DNA of 64,000 bases from Sphagnum magellanicum (lineage: Eukaryota > Streptophyta > Sphagnopsida > Sphagnales > Sphagnaceae): contig CM038920.1 of the NCBI GenBank assembly GCA_021904315.1, forward strand, positions 5,890,001-5,954,000. The letters are read 5' to 3'. The first letter of the stretch is position 1, and each line of letters opens with the position of its first letter. Position numbers and translations under genes: made by a program. The notes beneath the pieces were generated by a model. It saw nothing but the letters and a program-made list of their open reading frames with translations. It was not told the DNA's origin and searched no databases. Below, piece by piece: positions 1 to 11,870 of the stretch.

Positions 1-339
1 TGTGAGCACCAATTTATTAATCGAAGGTTAGCTCGTCATTAGCATTCTTGTCAAACATCCAATTCATCTAATCCGACCTTGTGATCATCCTAGTTCAATA
101 CCTTCCTTTACTCCCACCCCGCTTACATCAACTTGGACATGGGTTTCAACATTGTATGTTTTCGGGTCCTTTCATTTAGGCCTTTCCCATCTTCGATTAT
201 AGAACATCCCTACCACTTTACAACATGATGTATAAGTGGCATTTTTTTTTTCATTGGATAAATTAATATAAGACTTGTATAATGTGGTAGCTTGGCATTT
301 ACTCCTCTTGCTACCCCAATGGTGTTTTGTTTTACCTTT
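1..339. other. Non-coding flank, no gene seen
   Basis: AT-rich sequence with no open frame I can support. It could be the worn 5' part of the retroelement that follows, because the first recognisable protein similarity appears only at about 340. Confidence 0.4.
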
Positions 340-3060
340 TCATGGTGGGGCGACAAGGCATAGGGAAACGCGGATTCGACTCAAGTGCTTTTTAGAAGGT
401 GACTGGGAAAATTTGAAGGAATTTTTTTTTGCAAGCCCAAGCTTTGGTGGCCAGTTTGAACTCAATCCTTTTTCCCTAACATGATCCTCCAACTCACAAA
501 CACTTGCTTCGTAGTTTAGCCCTTGGGCATGGATGGGAATATTTTTGGGTAGCTCACGCTTTGGCACCATTTTCTTTCGCACCCACATCTTATGACACCA
601 CCTCAATTCTCATCGCATTACACCCCAAATTAGATGACTACTTGTTACTTTTCCTCAAAGACTTCAAGTTAGACTAAGACTTCAAACTTTCTTTTGATTC
701 CTTCAAGTTAGCATTTCAACACATGTTGCACTTATAAGGAAGTGGTCCTTTTGAAATGGTTTTTGAACACCTTTGGGATTATTTTCACCTTGAAGATTCA
801 ACAAGTGGATTCCTTCAATTGTTTCAATTTGTTTTCATATCACACATGGTCACATTCCACCCCAAATTACATGCGTCCTTGGAGTGGCCCACCTTTTAAC
901 CATAACCAAGCCTAAAGATGGAATTCATCCCATTACAGTGGGGGAAGCATTGTATCGATTCACAAGCTACGTTAAACCTTTAATTTTGTGAAGCTTTTGT
1001 AACACATTTTTCCCCACACCAATTTGGAGTTACAACTAAGGGTAGTTGTGAAGTAGTAATTCATGGCATTAAGTGCACTTTAAACCTTCACCTCGACTAG
1101 GTTGTTTTGTTAGTTGGACGTGGAAAACGTTTTTAATTTAATGTCAAAAGGGGTCATATTTCAAGAACTTCATGTAGAAGGTGGGGACATCATATAATTC
1201 ATCTCCTTTGTTCATGCATTCTATGCATTTGAGTTTCCTCTATTGTACAATCATCGTAATCGTGAAGGTGATGTCACAATCATCCCATCTTCCATGGGAA
1301 CTTGCCAAGGTGATATTTTGGGGGGCCATTATTTGCTTTAGCCCATTTTAAGGCTTTATGTTCTAATATTAGTCATTTCCCCTCTTGTTCATTTCCATCC
1401 ATTGTAGATGACATTCACATCATAGGTCTTCTTTCAATTGTATCACTTGTATATGAGCATTTTTAGACCAAACTTCGTGCATTAGGTTTTTCTATCCAAC
1501 CTAAAAAATGCATAGCATGGTCACCCTTTGGCCTGCAATTAAACTTGAACACCCCATCCCAATTTGCCACCCCATCTAAAAAAGTTAGAATCTTGGGGGT
1601 TTCGTTGCGCATCTTAATTTTCACATCATCCTTCATCAAAGATGCCTTGTTAAAGGACATTCAACATGTGGACCTTGGGTGATGTTCATGTAGCTTTTGG
1701 AATTTTAACTCATTATTTTGTGTAACATGCATCATATTTTTTATGATCCACACTTCCATCTTCTACCTCCACATAATTTTTTATTTCTTTTGATTCTTCT
1801 TTCCTTCGAATGTTTATATGCTTTTTAGGTCTAGGATCCTTTAATGGCCTAAAAGGATTTTTAACTTATAAACAAATTTCCTTCCTAATAACTTTCAGTG
1901 GTGTTAGGCTCATATCGACATCCCCCATCGTCCTAATAGCCTATTAGGGAGTTGGGCCCTTGTTGCTTCATTCATAACTGCTAGGTTTATGGTTGATCAA
2001 CATCCCTTCCTTCTTAAAGCCTTAGTATGAGTCGACAACAACACATTTCTTTTCTAGCAACACTTCAAAGTGACATGTGATCTTCTACCACCCCTAGCTC
2101 ATGTTTATCTTCTTCCATTTGAATAACTCATCAAGTAACAAATGGTTCAACTTCAAGATTCCATCTTAGAGCGTTTGCACCATCATACCCTTTTCAACAT
2201 GTTTTTCGATGGGATATCTAAAGCTCATCATGTTCGAATTTTATCATGTTTTAGCCTAGGGGTGTGCGCTTGGTTTATAGTTCGGATGGTTTTCCCAACC
2301 TTTCAATTATCTTCCTTAATTTTTTCCATAACACTTCGTATGCGATTTAAATTATCCCATCCTTCAATTGCACACATCTCTTGATGTGTGTGTACACATC
2401 CCATTGACGTTGTGTTCATGGCAATGAACACACTGGAACTCATGATGCAATTTGCGACACCTTTGCCACCATTGCGTGAGATGTTAACTTTCACGACGAA
2501 AACAATTACATGTGCTTCCTTCAACCACATTCAACTCCTTTTGTCGATGACTCGACATTGTGCTTACCAAATATGACATTTACACCCTAGTCAATGTTGT
2601 CATTACTGACCCAATGCGATTGGATTTACTTCTTTAATCTTGTGCAACTCAAAGGTTTGCCATTTTTGATGTAGCTCAAGCCAAGGAAAAGAGCTATTGC
2701 AATTGATACCGCACTAGTCAATTCCTCCACTTAGCAATTGAGGTATTTAATTCTACACAAACATGCCAATGTGTTTTTACACAATTGTTTTAATGCCATT
2801 TGGAGCTTGAAAAGGTCAAAAGGTCTTCATTTTTCTACCTTGGTCACTTTTCTTTGTAAATTTTTTTGATCACATTACAAAAGATGCAAGTGTCTTCCAT
2901 CTCAAATCGAGTGGTAGCTATAGGCTTAGTTACTTCCCAACTTCCACCCCTTCAAGACACACCTCCCATCACCATGGTCGATCTATTGCAAGTTCTTGGT
3001 TTTTGACATATAAATATGACCGACCTACCACAGGCAGTTGGTTATGGGCATGGAAAGATT
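340..3060 (+). pseudogene. Decayed non-LTR-type reverse transcriptase with C-terminal nuclease-like domain
   Basis: Many stops and frameshifts break it, but ordered fragments of one reverse-transcriptase polyprotein remain on the + strand. In order they are: an N-terminal stretch near 360-620; a KPKDGIHPI motif followed by VGEALYR near 901-960, which is the entry to the RT fingers; VDDIHIIG at about 1404-1427, matching the catalytic (A/V)DD box; a thumb-like stretch at 1440-1680; and a C-terminal domain at 2142-2700 with a leucine-rich run, a relic of a Cys/His knuckle near 2385, and a VTDP-like nuclease segment followed by DVAQAKEKSYC near 2668-2700. Related plant proteins carry this same order, from memory of the family. 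The C-terminal part resembles a restriction-like endonuclease, which would suggest an R2-like design, but this is inference. No target-site duplication or poly(A) tail was found. It is not functional. Confidence 0.78.
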
Positions 3061-3380
3061 TTGACACCTGCTTCGAGCCAACTTGACGTCCGCTCATTTC
3101 TCCTTTTTCTTTAATTTTATTCCTTTGTACATTTTCGTAATCTACCATGTGATTTTTAATAAAGCTTTATAGGAATGTAATAATAATAAAACTACCTTGC
3201 TTCATAGATAGATCACAAAAACTTAAAGAACATGGAACATGTTCCACAACTTTTTCATCAAAAAAGAATCCACACAAAACCAACCCTAAAGACCTGAAAA
3301 ATTGACATTGTAACCTAAACTTATTCACACATACTTAAATGGAAAGAAAGAAGCAGTCTCACATTTGAATTAACATCTTA
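3061..3380. other. Intergenic, no feature
   Basis: AT-rich DNA between the reverse-transcriptase relic and the GC-rich repeat. It contains a short AATAATAAT run near 3178-3190. No gene or RNA was recognised. Confidence 0.5.
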
Positions 3381-3520
3381 TATATAAATTCACTTAGTCC
3401 GTCCGTGACTGGGCGTTCTGCTTGCGTTTTCTACGGCAGAACCGGCCCGGCCTATAACTGACCACCGGCTAGCATTTTCTATGGCACAACCGGCCCGGAC
3501 GTCTGTGACCACTGCACGGA

Positions 3521-3605
3521 GAGAAAAGTGACGGTGGACGCAGAGAAAAGTGACGGGAAAACTGGACGCGGGAGAAAAGTGACGGTGGACGCAGAGAAAA
3601 GTGAG
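3521..3605 (+). repeat. Short tandem repeat, unit around GAGAAAAGTGACGG
   Basis: Four imperfect occurrences of GAGAAAAGTGA(C/G)GG, alternating with TGGACGC spacers. They lie inside the GC-rich element and are likely replication-slippage copies. Confidence 0.75.
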
Positions 3606-3641
3606 GGGAAAAAGATAAGACGACCGTAGGATGGAGAGCTT

Positions 3642-3811
3642 TCGAGGTCCTGAAACCCAGGTCCTGAGAGTGAAACCCAGTGCCCGTTTATCGAGGTCCT
3701 GAAACCCAGGTCCTGAGAGTGAAACCCAGTGTCCGTTTATCGAGGTCCTGAAACCCAGGTCCTCAGAGCCAAATACCGAGGTCCTGAAACCCAATGTCCT
3801 GAGAGCCAAAT
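3642..3811 (+). repeat. 49-bp tandem repeat, about 3.5 copies
   Basis: Units begin TCGAGGTCCTGAAACCCAGG at 3642, 3691 and 3740, giving a period of 49 bases twice in a row. A shorter, drifted unit of about 37 bases follows. The copies are nearly identical, so the expansion is recent compared with the rest of the region. Confidence 0.9.
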
Positions 3812-3875
3812 GCAGCAACGCGGGCTTGCAGGCACGGGCGGATTGTGTCCGACCGTCACGGGCACCCACTAGTTC

Positions 3876-4240
3876 CAATAATGCACTAATGAAATCCATC
3901 AACAGTGGTGTTATACTGTGACGTCCTTTGTGGATGAACACCACCTCCCATCTACAAAAGCCACCCTCATGGGATCATAATCTGACATCCACCTTCTCTT
4001 AACTAAAACTATCCAGGAATGAAACTCATAAAAATATGATTCCATGATTCCAGCAAGGATTTTGGGGATATTTCTATTATTTATTTATTTATTGATAATC
4101 GAATATCTGGCGAAAATTTCCCCAAAAATAGCAACATTAGTTGAATTTACACTAATTTTGTTCCTCAAAAAATTTGTAAGAAAAATAATTCTGGGTCACT
4201 CCAACCTTTCTTAATTTATCTTGAGGAAGTGGGTAGGTAG
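3876..4240. other. Intergenic, no gene
   Basis: AT-rich DNA with a short TTTATTTATTTA run near 4078-4093. Nothing else was recognised. Confidence 0.5.
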
Positions 4241-4828
4241 GTGGGTGACTGGGTTGAGGAGAGAGGGAGGTGGGGGCAAAACCCCAAACGAAGGCGCCCT
4301 CAAACCCTAAAATATTTAGTGGCTTTACTGCGTCGTCAGTTGAAGCCGACCCCGTTAGAATCAGTCCAAAAATACTCACTCGTTGGACCTCGGATTTAGC
4401 CTCCGGTAGTACAATTAAAACCCTCTGTCACCCATTTGCTTCTGTGGTTGGTACTACCATCTGGCGGTCTGGTAGTTCTTACACACAGGTTCTTAATTGT
4501 ATCCGTCGGTCCTACAATGGGGCATGTGGCGTTCTGCTGGAAACCAACCCAACACACACGAGTGAAGTTGAAGCTGAAAAGAGCTCAAGTAAAGAGAAGA
4601 GAGAGGAGAAGAAGAAGAAGAAGTAGTAGTAGTAGTAGTGTTGGTGCCGAGGTTCGATCGCGCGACGCGACGCGCACCCTTCTTTGTCTTTCTGAGCTGC
4701 TGCACCAAGCGTGAGTGCGGGTCCCTCCCTATCCGTCTCTCTGGTGCAAGGCTTGGGGTAGATCGGCGGCCGCGAAGTAGGAATTGGCGCAATAGCAGTG
4801 TGTGACGAGAGCAGGAAAAGGGAATAAA
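4241..4828 (+). promoter_or_regulatory. SMO2 promoter and 5' leader region
   Basis: This is the GC-richer stretch just before the SMO2 start codon. It holds a plant telo-box-like AAACCCTAA at 4302-4310, a purine-rich GAGA/GAAGAA tract with (GTA)n at about 4590-4636, and a CG-rich patch around 4650-4680. No clear TATA box lies close to the ATG, as is common for plant housekeeping genes. The transcription start cannot be placed exactly. Confidence 0.45.
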
Positions 4829-7800
4829 ATGGCGTCTTTATTGGAGTCGCAATGGCTGGTAAGTAAGTAAGTAAGTAAGCAAATGGTTTTTTTTTGTTTT
4901 CCGGGTTCTTCTTTTATTGCTCCTTTTTCTTCCTGTATGCACATTGTTGTCTGCCAAGAGTTGGGTTGAGTCCTCTCTGATGCATTGTTTCTTGGAAGTG
5001 TGTATTTTTTCTATTTCTGGGGTGGGGTCTTTAGTGTTTTCTTTTTTGTAGGTGACGATTTTGTTTCGCTCCTTTGCATTGTCATGTGATCGGTGATTAT
5101 AACTCCTATGGTTGGCAGCAACCATGATGTGTCGTTGGTTGTTTTGGCCGTCATTGTGAGTCTGGTAGTTCATTTCGGCGGTGCAGCCAATTTGGACATC
5201 CCTCCTATCGTCGTCCTTGACGAATCTGAGATTTTGCCTCATCATCGTCTCACTCACTTCCTGACTGCTGTGACCCGATGCTTTTTCGGGGGTCTTGACT
5301 GATCTCTTATTAGGTTTTGGTTTTTGTTTAACAGCGCTTGCTTAGGATTGGAAAAATGTCTCTGCAGAGGTGTGGATTTGCGTACCAACCCTAATGTGAA
5401 ATTAAAACAATGGCATGGCATGGCAGAAGAAGGTTATATAGTTCATTAAGGGGGGTATTGAAACTGATTTTGTGATACAATTCCTGATAGTTGCAGCAGG
5501 AGGATAAGCTAGTCTTCCAGAGAGGAGGGATCCATCTAGCTAGCCGATGGATAAGGTTTAGGGGACGTTGTGGCATGTGCCTCATAGCTATATTTGAATC
5601 TTTCTGTCTAACAACATTGTAGTATGAGGGAGGATATTCCAATGTGGATGCATCTCCTCACGACAGTGCTCTTGAGTCTCAGACAATAATCACCTGAATA
5701 TTGATCTGGAATGGGTGTATGAGGACATTACCTAGAAGGCTCCAATCTCTAGGAGGATGGGAGCACAATCATGAACATTACATCTAGCTTGTGCTGCTTG
5801 CTTGCTTGCTGCTTTGTGAACCAAGAGGTTTCAGCTAATAAATGTGGGTCTTTGTTCAATGTTGGTTTGTGATTACCAATAATTTTTCATTAAGAGAAAG
5901 GCTGTGTTTGATTCCAAGACTTGGAAATAGGGTTGCTGGTTATTAGAGCTTGTGTTGACTCATTTTACTTGTAGGATTTGACCGAGATTTGAACCCACTT
6001 TTTTGCCCTTGCAAATGGGGCTATCAAATTGGTATTAGGTTATTTTGTTCAGCAGTTGGTTTGAGGTATAATGACATTGGGTGCTTGGCTGGTGGTGGTG
6101 GTGCAGTATTTGACAAGTAACTTCAGTGATTTTCAGTTGGCATCACTGGGTAGCTTCGTCATTCATGAGAGTGTATTCTTCCTGGCAGGCCTTCCCTACC
6201 TCATGATGGAGTGCTGGGGCCTTCAGAAGTATAAGATCCAGGTAAAAGCATTGCTTCCTGATTTAGTTTTTGACAAATGAGATATTCAAACCAAAAATAA
6301 ATTGGACAGTGATTGACCCTTAATGGAATTTGAAGTTTCAGAATGGGGGCAACTGAATCTAACCAATTGCAATCAATGAACTGAGAACAGTGCTATAATG
6401 AAGAACTGGGGCAGAGTGGGTTCCTCAAAATGTAACATAAGACAGTCCCTCCCTTCACTTAACTCTGAAGATCCAGAAGTTTGCAATGAACACAGAAGAA
6501 ATGCCTCAGAATGTAGAGCCTCTCTTTTCAAGAAGCCTTCAATCAAGACAGCCTGTGTAATCTTTCTTGGTTCAATTTGAGACTGTACCTTTTGACAAGG
6601 CCGAGTGTTCTGCTTTTGAACTCAACATCTGAAATCAGTCTCTGATGTTCTTTACCTTCTGATGGCAAAGGAGCTCTTTTTGCTAGATATCACTGAACTT
6701 TTCCTTCTACTCTCTTTGTTAAAATTGGCCTTGTATGTGGGATGTGTAGAGGAAGGTGAATACACCAGCTGCACAGGAAAAATGCGTATTACGGCTACTT
6801 CTCTATCACACCTGTGTGAATCTGCCCCTCATGATTTGTTCCTACCCTGTGTTCAAGTACATGGGATTCACCAGTCAACTGCCCTTACCATCCTGGTAAG
6901 TCTTTGTCATGGTGGTACATGCTATGCACTTTGATGTGAAGGGTTTGCATCAAAGGGAAAGCATGACATGTCATACTTTTGAGGTAATCAAAATTGTTAC
7001 AATGTTTGCAAAAACTGAAGGGTGAGGATCAAAGGACATGCAGGAAGGTGATGTCCTTTCAGATCCTATCATATTTTATCTTGGAGGATTTCATATTTTA
7101 TTGGGGCCACCGCTTCCTGCACACTAAGTGGCTCTACAAGCATGTTCACAGTGTTCACCATGAGTATGTACTATGTACCTCTCTTTTCTCTTCTATGCGG
7201 ACACACATTTCTTAACATTGCTGTAGTGTTCTTGTGAAGTGTAGTTTCTTAGTGGACGGTACAAAGTACAAAGAACTTGAAGACAAGTTTTCTTTCTAGT
7301 ATGTACTCTAAGTTGATACATTCAGTATATTTGAATTGTTCCAATGATATGTTTAGCATGTGTATGGGGATGCTTACGGATGGGTGCAGTTGATCAGTAA
7401 TAAACACAAAATGAGGAGCACCCGTGCAGCTTATGTGACTATACTGTGAGTGATTTATGGTGTGGTGGGATGCATGTTAGGTATGCGACACCATTTGGAT
7501 TGACCTCAGAGTATGCTCATCCCCTTGAGATTCTATTTCTTGGATTTGCCACCATCTTTGGACCTGCCATAACTGGGCCACACTTGCTCACTCTTTGGGT
7601 TTGGATGACCGTTCGGGTGCTGGAGACTGTTGAGGCTCACTGTGGTTATGACTTCCCATGGAGCCTTTCCAGATTCCTTCCCATCTATGGAGGGTACAAA
7701 GCTTACTTCTTACTGGTGCCTGCTTCGAAGAAACTCATCATTGTTGGGGGTACTTAGTGTTGACATCTGCAGTTCTACATACATTGGTGTTACAGTTTGA

Positions 7801-8379
7801 CCTCTGTGAACCCAGCAATAGAGTCTTTTCATTTAGTGCAATTCAAGGATATGGAGTCAAATGCTGGGGTTATTGTGTCTTAGCTTATGTTCTGTGCAAC
7901 TTTGCTTTGTGACAGTGCTGATTTTCATGACTATCATCATCGGCTGCTTTACACAAAGTCAGGGAACTACTCATCAACTTTCACTTACATGGACTGGTGA
8001 GAATTGTCTCCCTTCTTGCAGTTCTTTGCTGATTGTAGTAATCAACCAAATTTCTTCTCATACTACTGTCTCTCACATTATCTTCTTTTCAGACCATAGA
8101 TCTTGTTCATGATGACTTACCTGCACACCTTTCTCTGGAGTAAGTCACTTGTCAGGAAATTCATTTGTCCTTTGCCTGGTTATGCTTCTAAGCTTCAGTG
8201 TAAGCCCTGTAGGTTCTTGCAGATTTTGTATCAAAGATGTTGACTTTGCTGTTGTGATGGTAATGCATAGGATATTTGGTACAGACAAGGGCTACAGAAA
8301 ACTCAAGGCCTTGAAGAGAAATGAGGATCACAGTGAGAATATTGTGCAAGAGGTGGATAATCTGGTCAAGGCAGAGTGA
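4829..8379 (+). CDS. SMO2: Sterol 4-alpha-methyl oxidase (methylsterol monooxygenase), SMO2 type
   Basis: An ER-membrane, di-iron enzyme of the fatty-acid-hydroxylase superfamily. It oxidises a C-4 methyl group of sterol precursors; the plant SMO2 group acts on 4-methyl sterols late in the pathway. I rebuilt seven exons: 4829-4858, 6107-6241, 6750-6895, 7044-7163, 7481-7693, 7916-7996 and 8271-8379. All have GT-AG borders, phases fit throughout, and they give 277 residues, close to the usual 260-270. The start is MASLLESQWL, the typical SMO2 N-terminus. Iron-binding histidine boxes are HRFLH (126-130), HSVHH (139-143) and HDYHH (219-223). Hydrophobic stretches lie near 20-40 and 75-120, and the family signature FGLTSEYAHP lies in exon 5. 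The C-terminus IFGTDKGYRKLKALK is also family-typical. No key residue is missing. The first exon codes only ten residues before a 1.25-kb intron. It appears intact and expressed. Confidence 0.95.
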
Positions 8380-8720
8380 AACAAAGACTTCTAAGAGAGT
8401 AATTGATTGAGCATCTCTTTCAATCAGCAGCAGAAAAGTTATGGCAGTTTGGACTACAATGGAGGACACTTGTCCTCTGCTATGTTTCAGGCAGTCAGTT
8501 GTGCTTGTGTTGTTTGTATATCATATGGTAGAAAGGCTCTTTGGAATGTTTAATTCCATGATTTTTATAGCAATGCATTTGAAGTTCTAGAGGGAGCTAG
8601 GGGACCTACTATTGAGAATGATTTTGGAGAATTGAATTTGTGGATCTGTGTAATTTTAGCTGAGACTTTCTCAGGTGAACTTGTTTGCACACCAATAAAA
8701 AGTCAATGTTTTGTTCAACT
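8380..8720 (+). other. SMO2 3' untranslated region
   Basis: Non-coding sequence after the TGA at 8377-8379. The likely transcript end lies just after an AATAAA at 8694-8699, which would give a 3' UTR of about 330 bases. Confidence 0.5.
8694..8699 (+). terminator. Candidate polyadenylation signal for SMO2
   Basis: AATAAA, 315 bases after the SMO2 stop, followed by a T-rich stretch. Plant signals are loose, so this is only the best candidate. Confidence 0.5.
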
Positions 8721-9087
8721 TTGTCAGATTTTGTTTTGGGTTTCTCATGCATTGGGGTATCCTTCCTTGCACATGGTCTAGCTAAGCTCTATTTCTTGGT
8801 GGGTTCTTTGTCAGATAGTTGATTGAAAAGTCCAAACTGGAGAAATTCAAACAGCCTGATTATCATCGTGAGCAACTTGTGACAGATGTCCAGCCCATGG
8901 AGTTTTACTCTCTGAATCCTTGAAGTCAGTGCTCTAACTCACCACCACCACTCACAAGAAGGAAGTTGTGCCAGATTTCCTATCTCTTTGCAAAGCTTGA
9001 GGCAACATGGTAATGTGGAGATCTGCAGTACATCAACTCTAAAACACCATTGTTTGCAGGTCATATTTGAAGCATCAACTCAGAACT

Positions 9088-9245
9088 TCAAATGTTTTTG
9101 TCAATTGTGTGTCTTGATTTGAGGGAAGGATCCATCCAATGGACCAGCTACTGTTTTATTGCAAACTGAAAATGTTTTCACCAATTGGGTTTCTTGAGTT
9201 CATGGAATGGTCCATACAATGAAGTAACCACTGTTTTATTGCATG
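9088..9245 (+). repeat. 80-bp tandem duplication
   Basis: Two imperfect copies, each ending CTGTTTTATTGCA, with that ending at 9151 and 9231 (period 80). Differences are scattered, so the duplication is old. Confidence 0.75.
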
Positions 9246-9499
9246 AAATCACTGCTTCACCAGTAGTTATCTACTTCAGCTGCTTGCCAGTTGTCTTGCT
9301 CTGCTTACCATATACAAATGATAAATATACAGAACTGTGTAATGTAACGGACTTTTTGACAGAATTCTGCCTCTTTTCAGGTGTAGGTTATAACATATAG
9401 GGCTTCCCTGATTTGTACTGCTTCCCCTAATTAGAGGCTCATAGCCCTGAGGAGGGTATAGCCCGAAGGTGGAGGTCATTGATAGCTGACCTTGAGCTT

Positions 9500-9535
9500 T
9501 ACTGGAATAAGGGCTTGTGTGAGGTGGAGCCAGGC
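9500..9535 (+). repeat. Short dispersed motif, copy 1
   Basis: TTACTGGAATAAGGGC followed by a TG-rich link and GAGGTGGAGC. A close copy lies at 16700-16735 (TTACCAGAATAAGGGCCTG, then GAGGTGGAGC). It is probably the edge of a mobile-element family whose body I cannot define. Confidence 0.5.
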
Positions 9536-11665
9536 ACAGGTCTGATTCTGGTTTTACTCAGGGTCAAAGGGATTTACAGAGGAGTTTTTTCTCATTAGAA
9601 AATATTTTTCCATATACCTGTGCTGATTTCTTCTTTTGTTTGAGTGATCACAGAAACAAAACAAAAGGAAAATTGTGGGGGCTTTTTGATACAGGTGGAG
9701 TTCCATTTTGTGAAAGCCTTACAAACATGGAAAGAAAAAATATGTTCTGTAAGGTGCTCTTTGATTACAAAAGAAAAATTGGTGCAAGTCTTTAAGTAGT
9801 GTGCAATTCTTTAGATCCCATTTGAAGTTAGCACCCTTGGCCAAATATTAAACTTGTGATGGGTCACATTATTAATGTATAAAACAGTTATCAACTGAGT
9901 GTACAAATCTTGCTTGCTCTTTGCAAGTTATCACAAAAGTGCAAGCCCAATAAATGATTTTTTTTGGCAAAGATACACACAAATTCAGAAAAAAAATCCT
10001 GTAAAAAAATACTTAATCACCAAAAAGATTTAATACAAAAAGTAACAAGCATTTCAAATTTTAAAGAAAACATCCCAAATATATCACAAGGTCTTATCCA
10101 ATTGGAACCATGGTTAGTAGTTAGTGCCAGGGTGGTTTTTTAGTTCTACAAAGACTAAATAGAGGTCTCTCAGGCACATAGAGGTGGAGTCTTTAGAATT
10201 ATTATATAGAATAGTCTATACAGTTATATAAAAGATATGAATTCAAACAGAACCTCAACAACTGCCCCCAAAAAAAACAGACACAAATTAAAGAATGCAA
10301 TTTAAGATATCACAAAATTTCTTGAAACTTAACAAATAAAGTCCAAAAAGCTTCTGTGCGGGCACCAAGCCCTAAACAGTTACAATCTGTTCAGAATTTG
10401 TCTTGCTCTTAAACTTGGTTCTTGTTGCATTTTGCAGACGGACAAGGGGACGGTGTTTTGGTTTGGAAGCAGCCACTGTGTTGAGTACATGCAAGCAACG
10501 TCTCTTTTGGTTGGCAGTTGGAACATGACCTGATCTATTTTGAGTCTTCATCCTTGTGTACAGCTTATTCACAAAACCTATGAATTCTGCCATTTAGACA
10601 AGCTACTTGAAATACATACTTGGGAATTAGGAGGTGCTAGCATATTTGTGGGAACAAAATCATACTTGAATCACTGAAGTGAACTGAGTGAAAAGGATTT
10701 AAAACGTCACGCACTGGGTTTGTCTGCAAGCTAGATTAGAAGCACGTATTTTTCTTCACATTTTAAGAACAACTTTCATAAGAGCATTAAAACAATAAAT
10801 CCTCTTTTCAGAACTGAAAATTGATTGGTGATTTTATCAGCAGTTATAGTCTGAAACGTGTTTGGACCATAGATGTAGTTACAGCCTGCTTCTGCCCAAA
10901 CGGCATCTGTTGCACTGACCTATCATCTATTACTCTGCTTGAAATTCCAAAGGACTTATAGAGCACAAGTTCTGTGAAATTTCCGAGTCTGTTCAAGGAC
11001 ATGGGTTTTCTAACTTGTCATTGTTTGACCCGTTGATTCTAATCATGTTGAGGGGAGGGCAAAAACAGAAGTGCAACATCACACTTTCAGTTGTCACAAC
11101 ATATGTACCGGAAAATTATATTAAGCATACATAATTTCACAAATCTCTCATGCAATGCAAGCTCCGGCACTAAAGGAAAACTTTGACACTCCTGAGATAT
11201 CCATATTCGATGAGCTTGTGAGAGGAGAGCAATTCCAAGTGAGGTTTCCTGCAAAACAGTATTGGTAAACAGGTCAGTCTTGTCCATAGCTTCCAATCAG
11301 CTGTAGCAGAAGGGAAGAGATATGTACTAAAGAGAAGTACTGCGGTCAGCTACTATCGCTAAATAAGACGCCATGTTTTTCCAGGGAACTATGCATAGTA
11401 CATGATTGTTGGGTTTATGAACTAATTTTGATGTGATCTCGTGTAAAAATCAGTTGATCAGAGCAAAAATCAGTTTTCAATGTTTACATATGATCGGTGA
11501 ACAGTACTATCATATGTGAACATTGGAAAAATACATATATATATGCATGAACATATTGCTTTGTTGAGCTATAAATCATGTATGAACTTTAGAAAACGTT
11601 CGAGCTCAGAAGAAATTACCCACCTGGTGAAATTCCCAGATATGTGCGCTTTTTCCACTTTGATT

Positions 11666-11870
11666 GGATGGAACTTGTCGCTGAGGTTCGCTGCAATCAG
11701 AAGGCCACCCAGGATAGGGGATGCTTGGATTAAGCTGCGCATGAGTGTTTTCGGCAGCTGGATGGAACTCGTCTCGTCTCTGAGGTCCGCTGCAGTTAGC
11801 AGGGCGCCCAGGGCCACGTTAAGACAGGGGATGAGATTAAGTGGTACATGAGTGTTTTTTCCGGGGTTAG
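11666..11870 (+). repeat. 94-bp tandem duplication at edge of foldback element
   Basis: GGATGGAACT begins both copies, at 11666 and 11760. Each copy continues through GAGGTYCGCTGCA, a GGCGCCC/GGCCACCC stretch, GGGGATG and ends in ATGAGTGTTTT. The second copy carries an insertion and forms the outer part of the left arm of the inverted repeat that follows. Confidence 0.75.

Larger units (their letters stand above)
3381..3875 (-). repeat. GC-rich repeat element with internal tandem arrays
   Basis: On the minus strand this segment starts ACTAGTGGGTGCCCGTGAC at about 3875. That is nearly the start of the 735-bp repeat found at 23526 and 61055 (ACTAGTGGGTACCCGTGAC), and both go on into a similar CGGACAC stretch. 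It runs out at a TATATATAAG-like end near 3380, again like the other family members. Between the ends it differs from them and holds tandem repeats. A 184-residue minus frame spans it, but its composition follows the repeats, so I do not call it a gene. Confidence 0.6.
8721..11640. other. Intergenic with small repeats, no gene supported
   Basis: No exon chain or family motif was recognised. It holds an 80-bp tandem duplication (9088-9245) and one copy of a short dispersed motif near 9500-9535. A minus frame at 10372-10593 (73 residues, basic, starting MAEFIGFVNKLY) matches no family I know and has no supporting context. Confidence 0.4.

Noticed and set aside
3390-3944. 184-residue open frame on the minus strand
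   Set aside because: It lies over 49-bp and 14-bp tandem arrays, the peptide repeats accordingly, and no family or splice context supports it.
5093-5302. 69-residue plus frame with hydrophobic stretch
   Set aside because: It lies inside SMO2 intron 1. No splice signals join it in phase to the neighbouring exons, and SMO2 proteins have no such segment.
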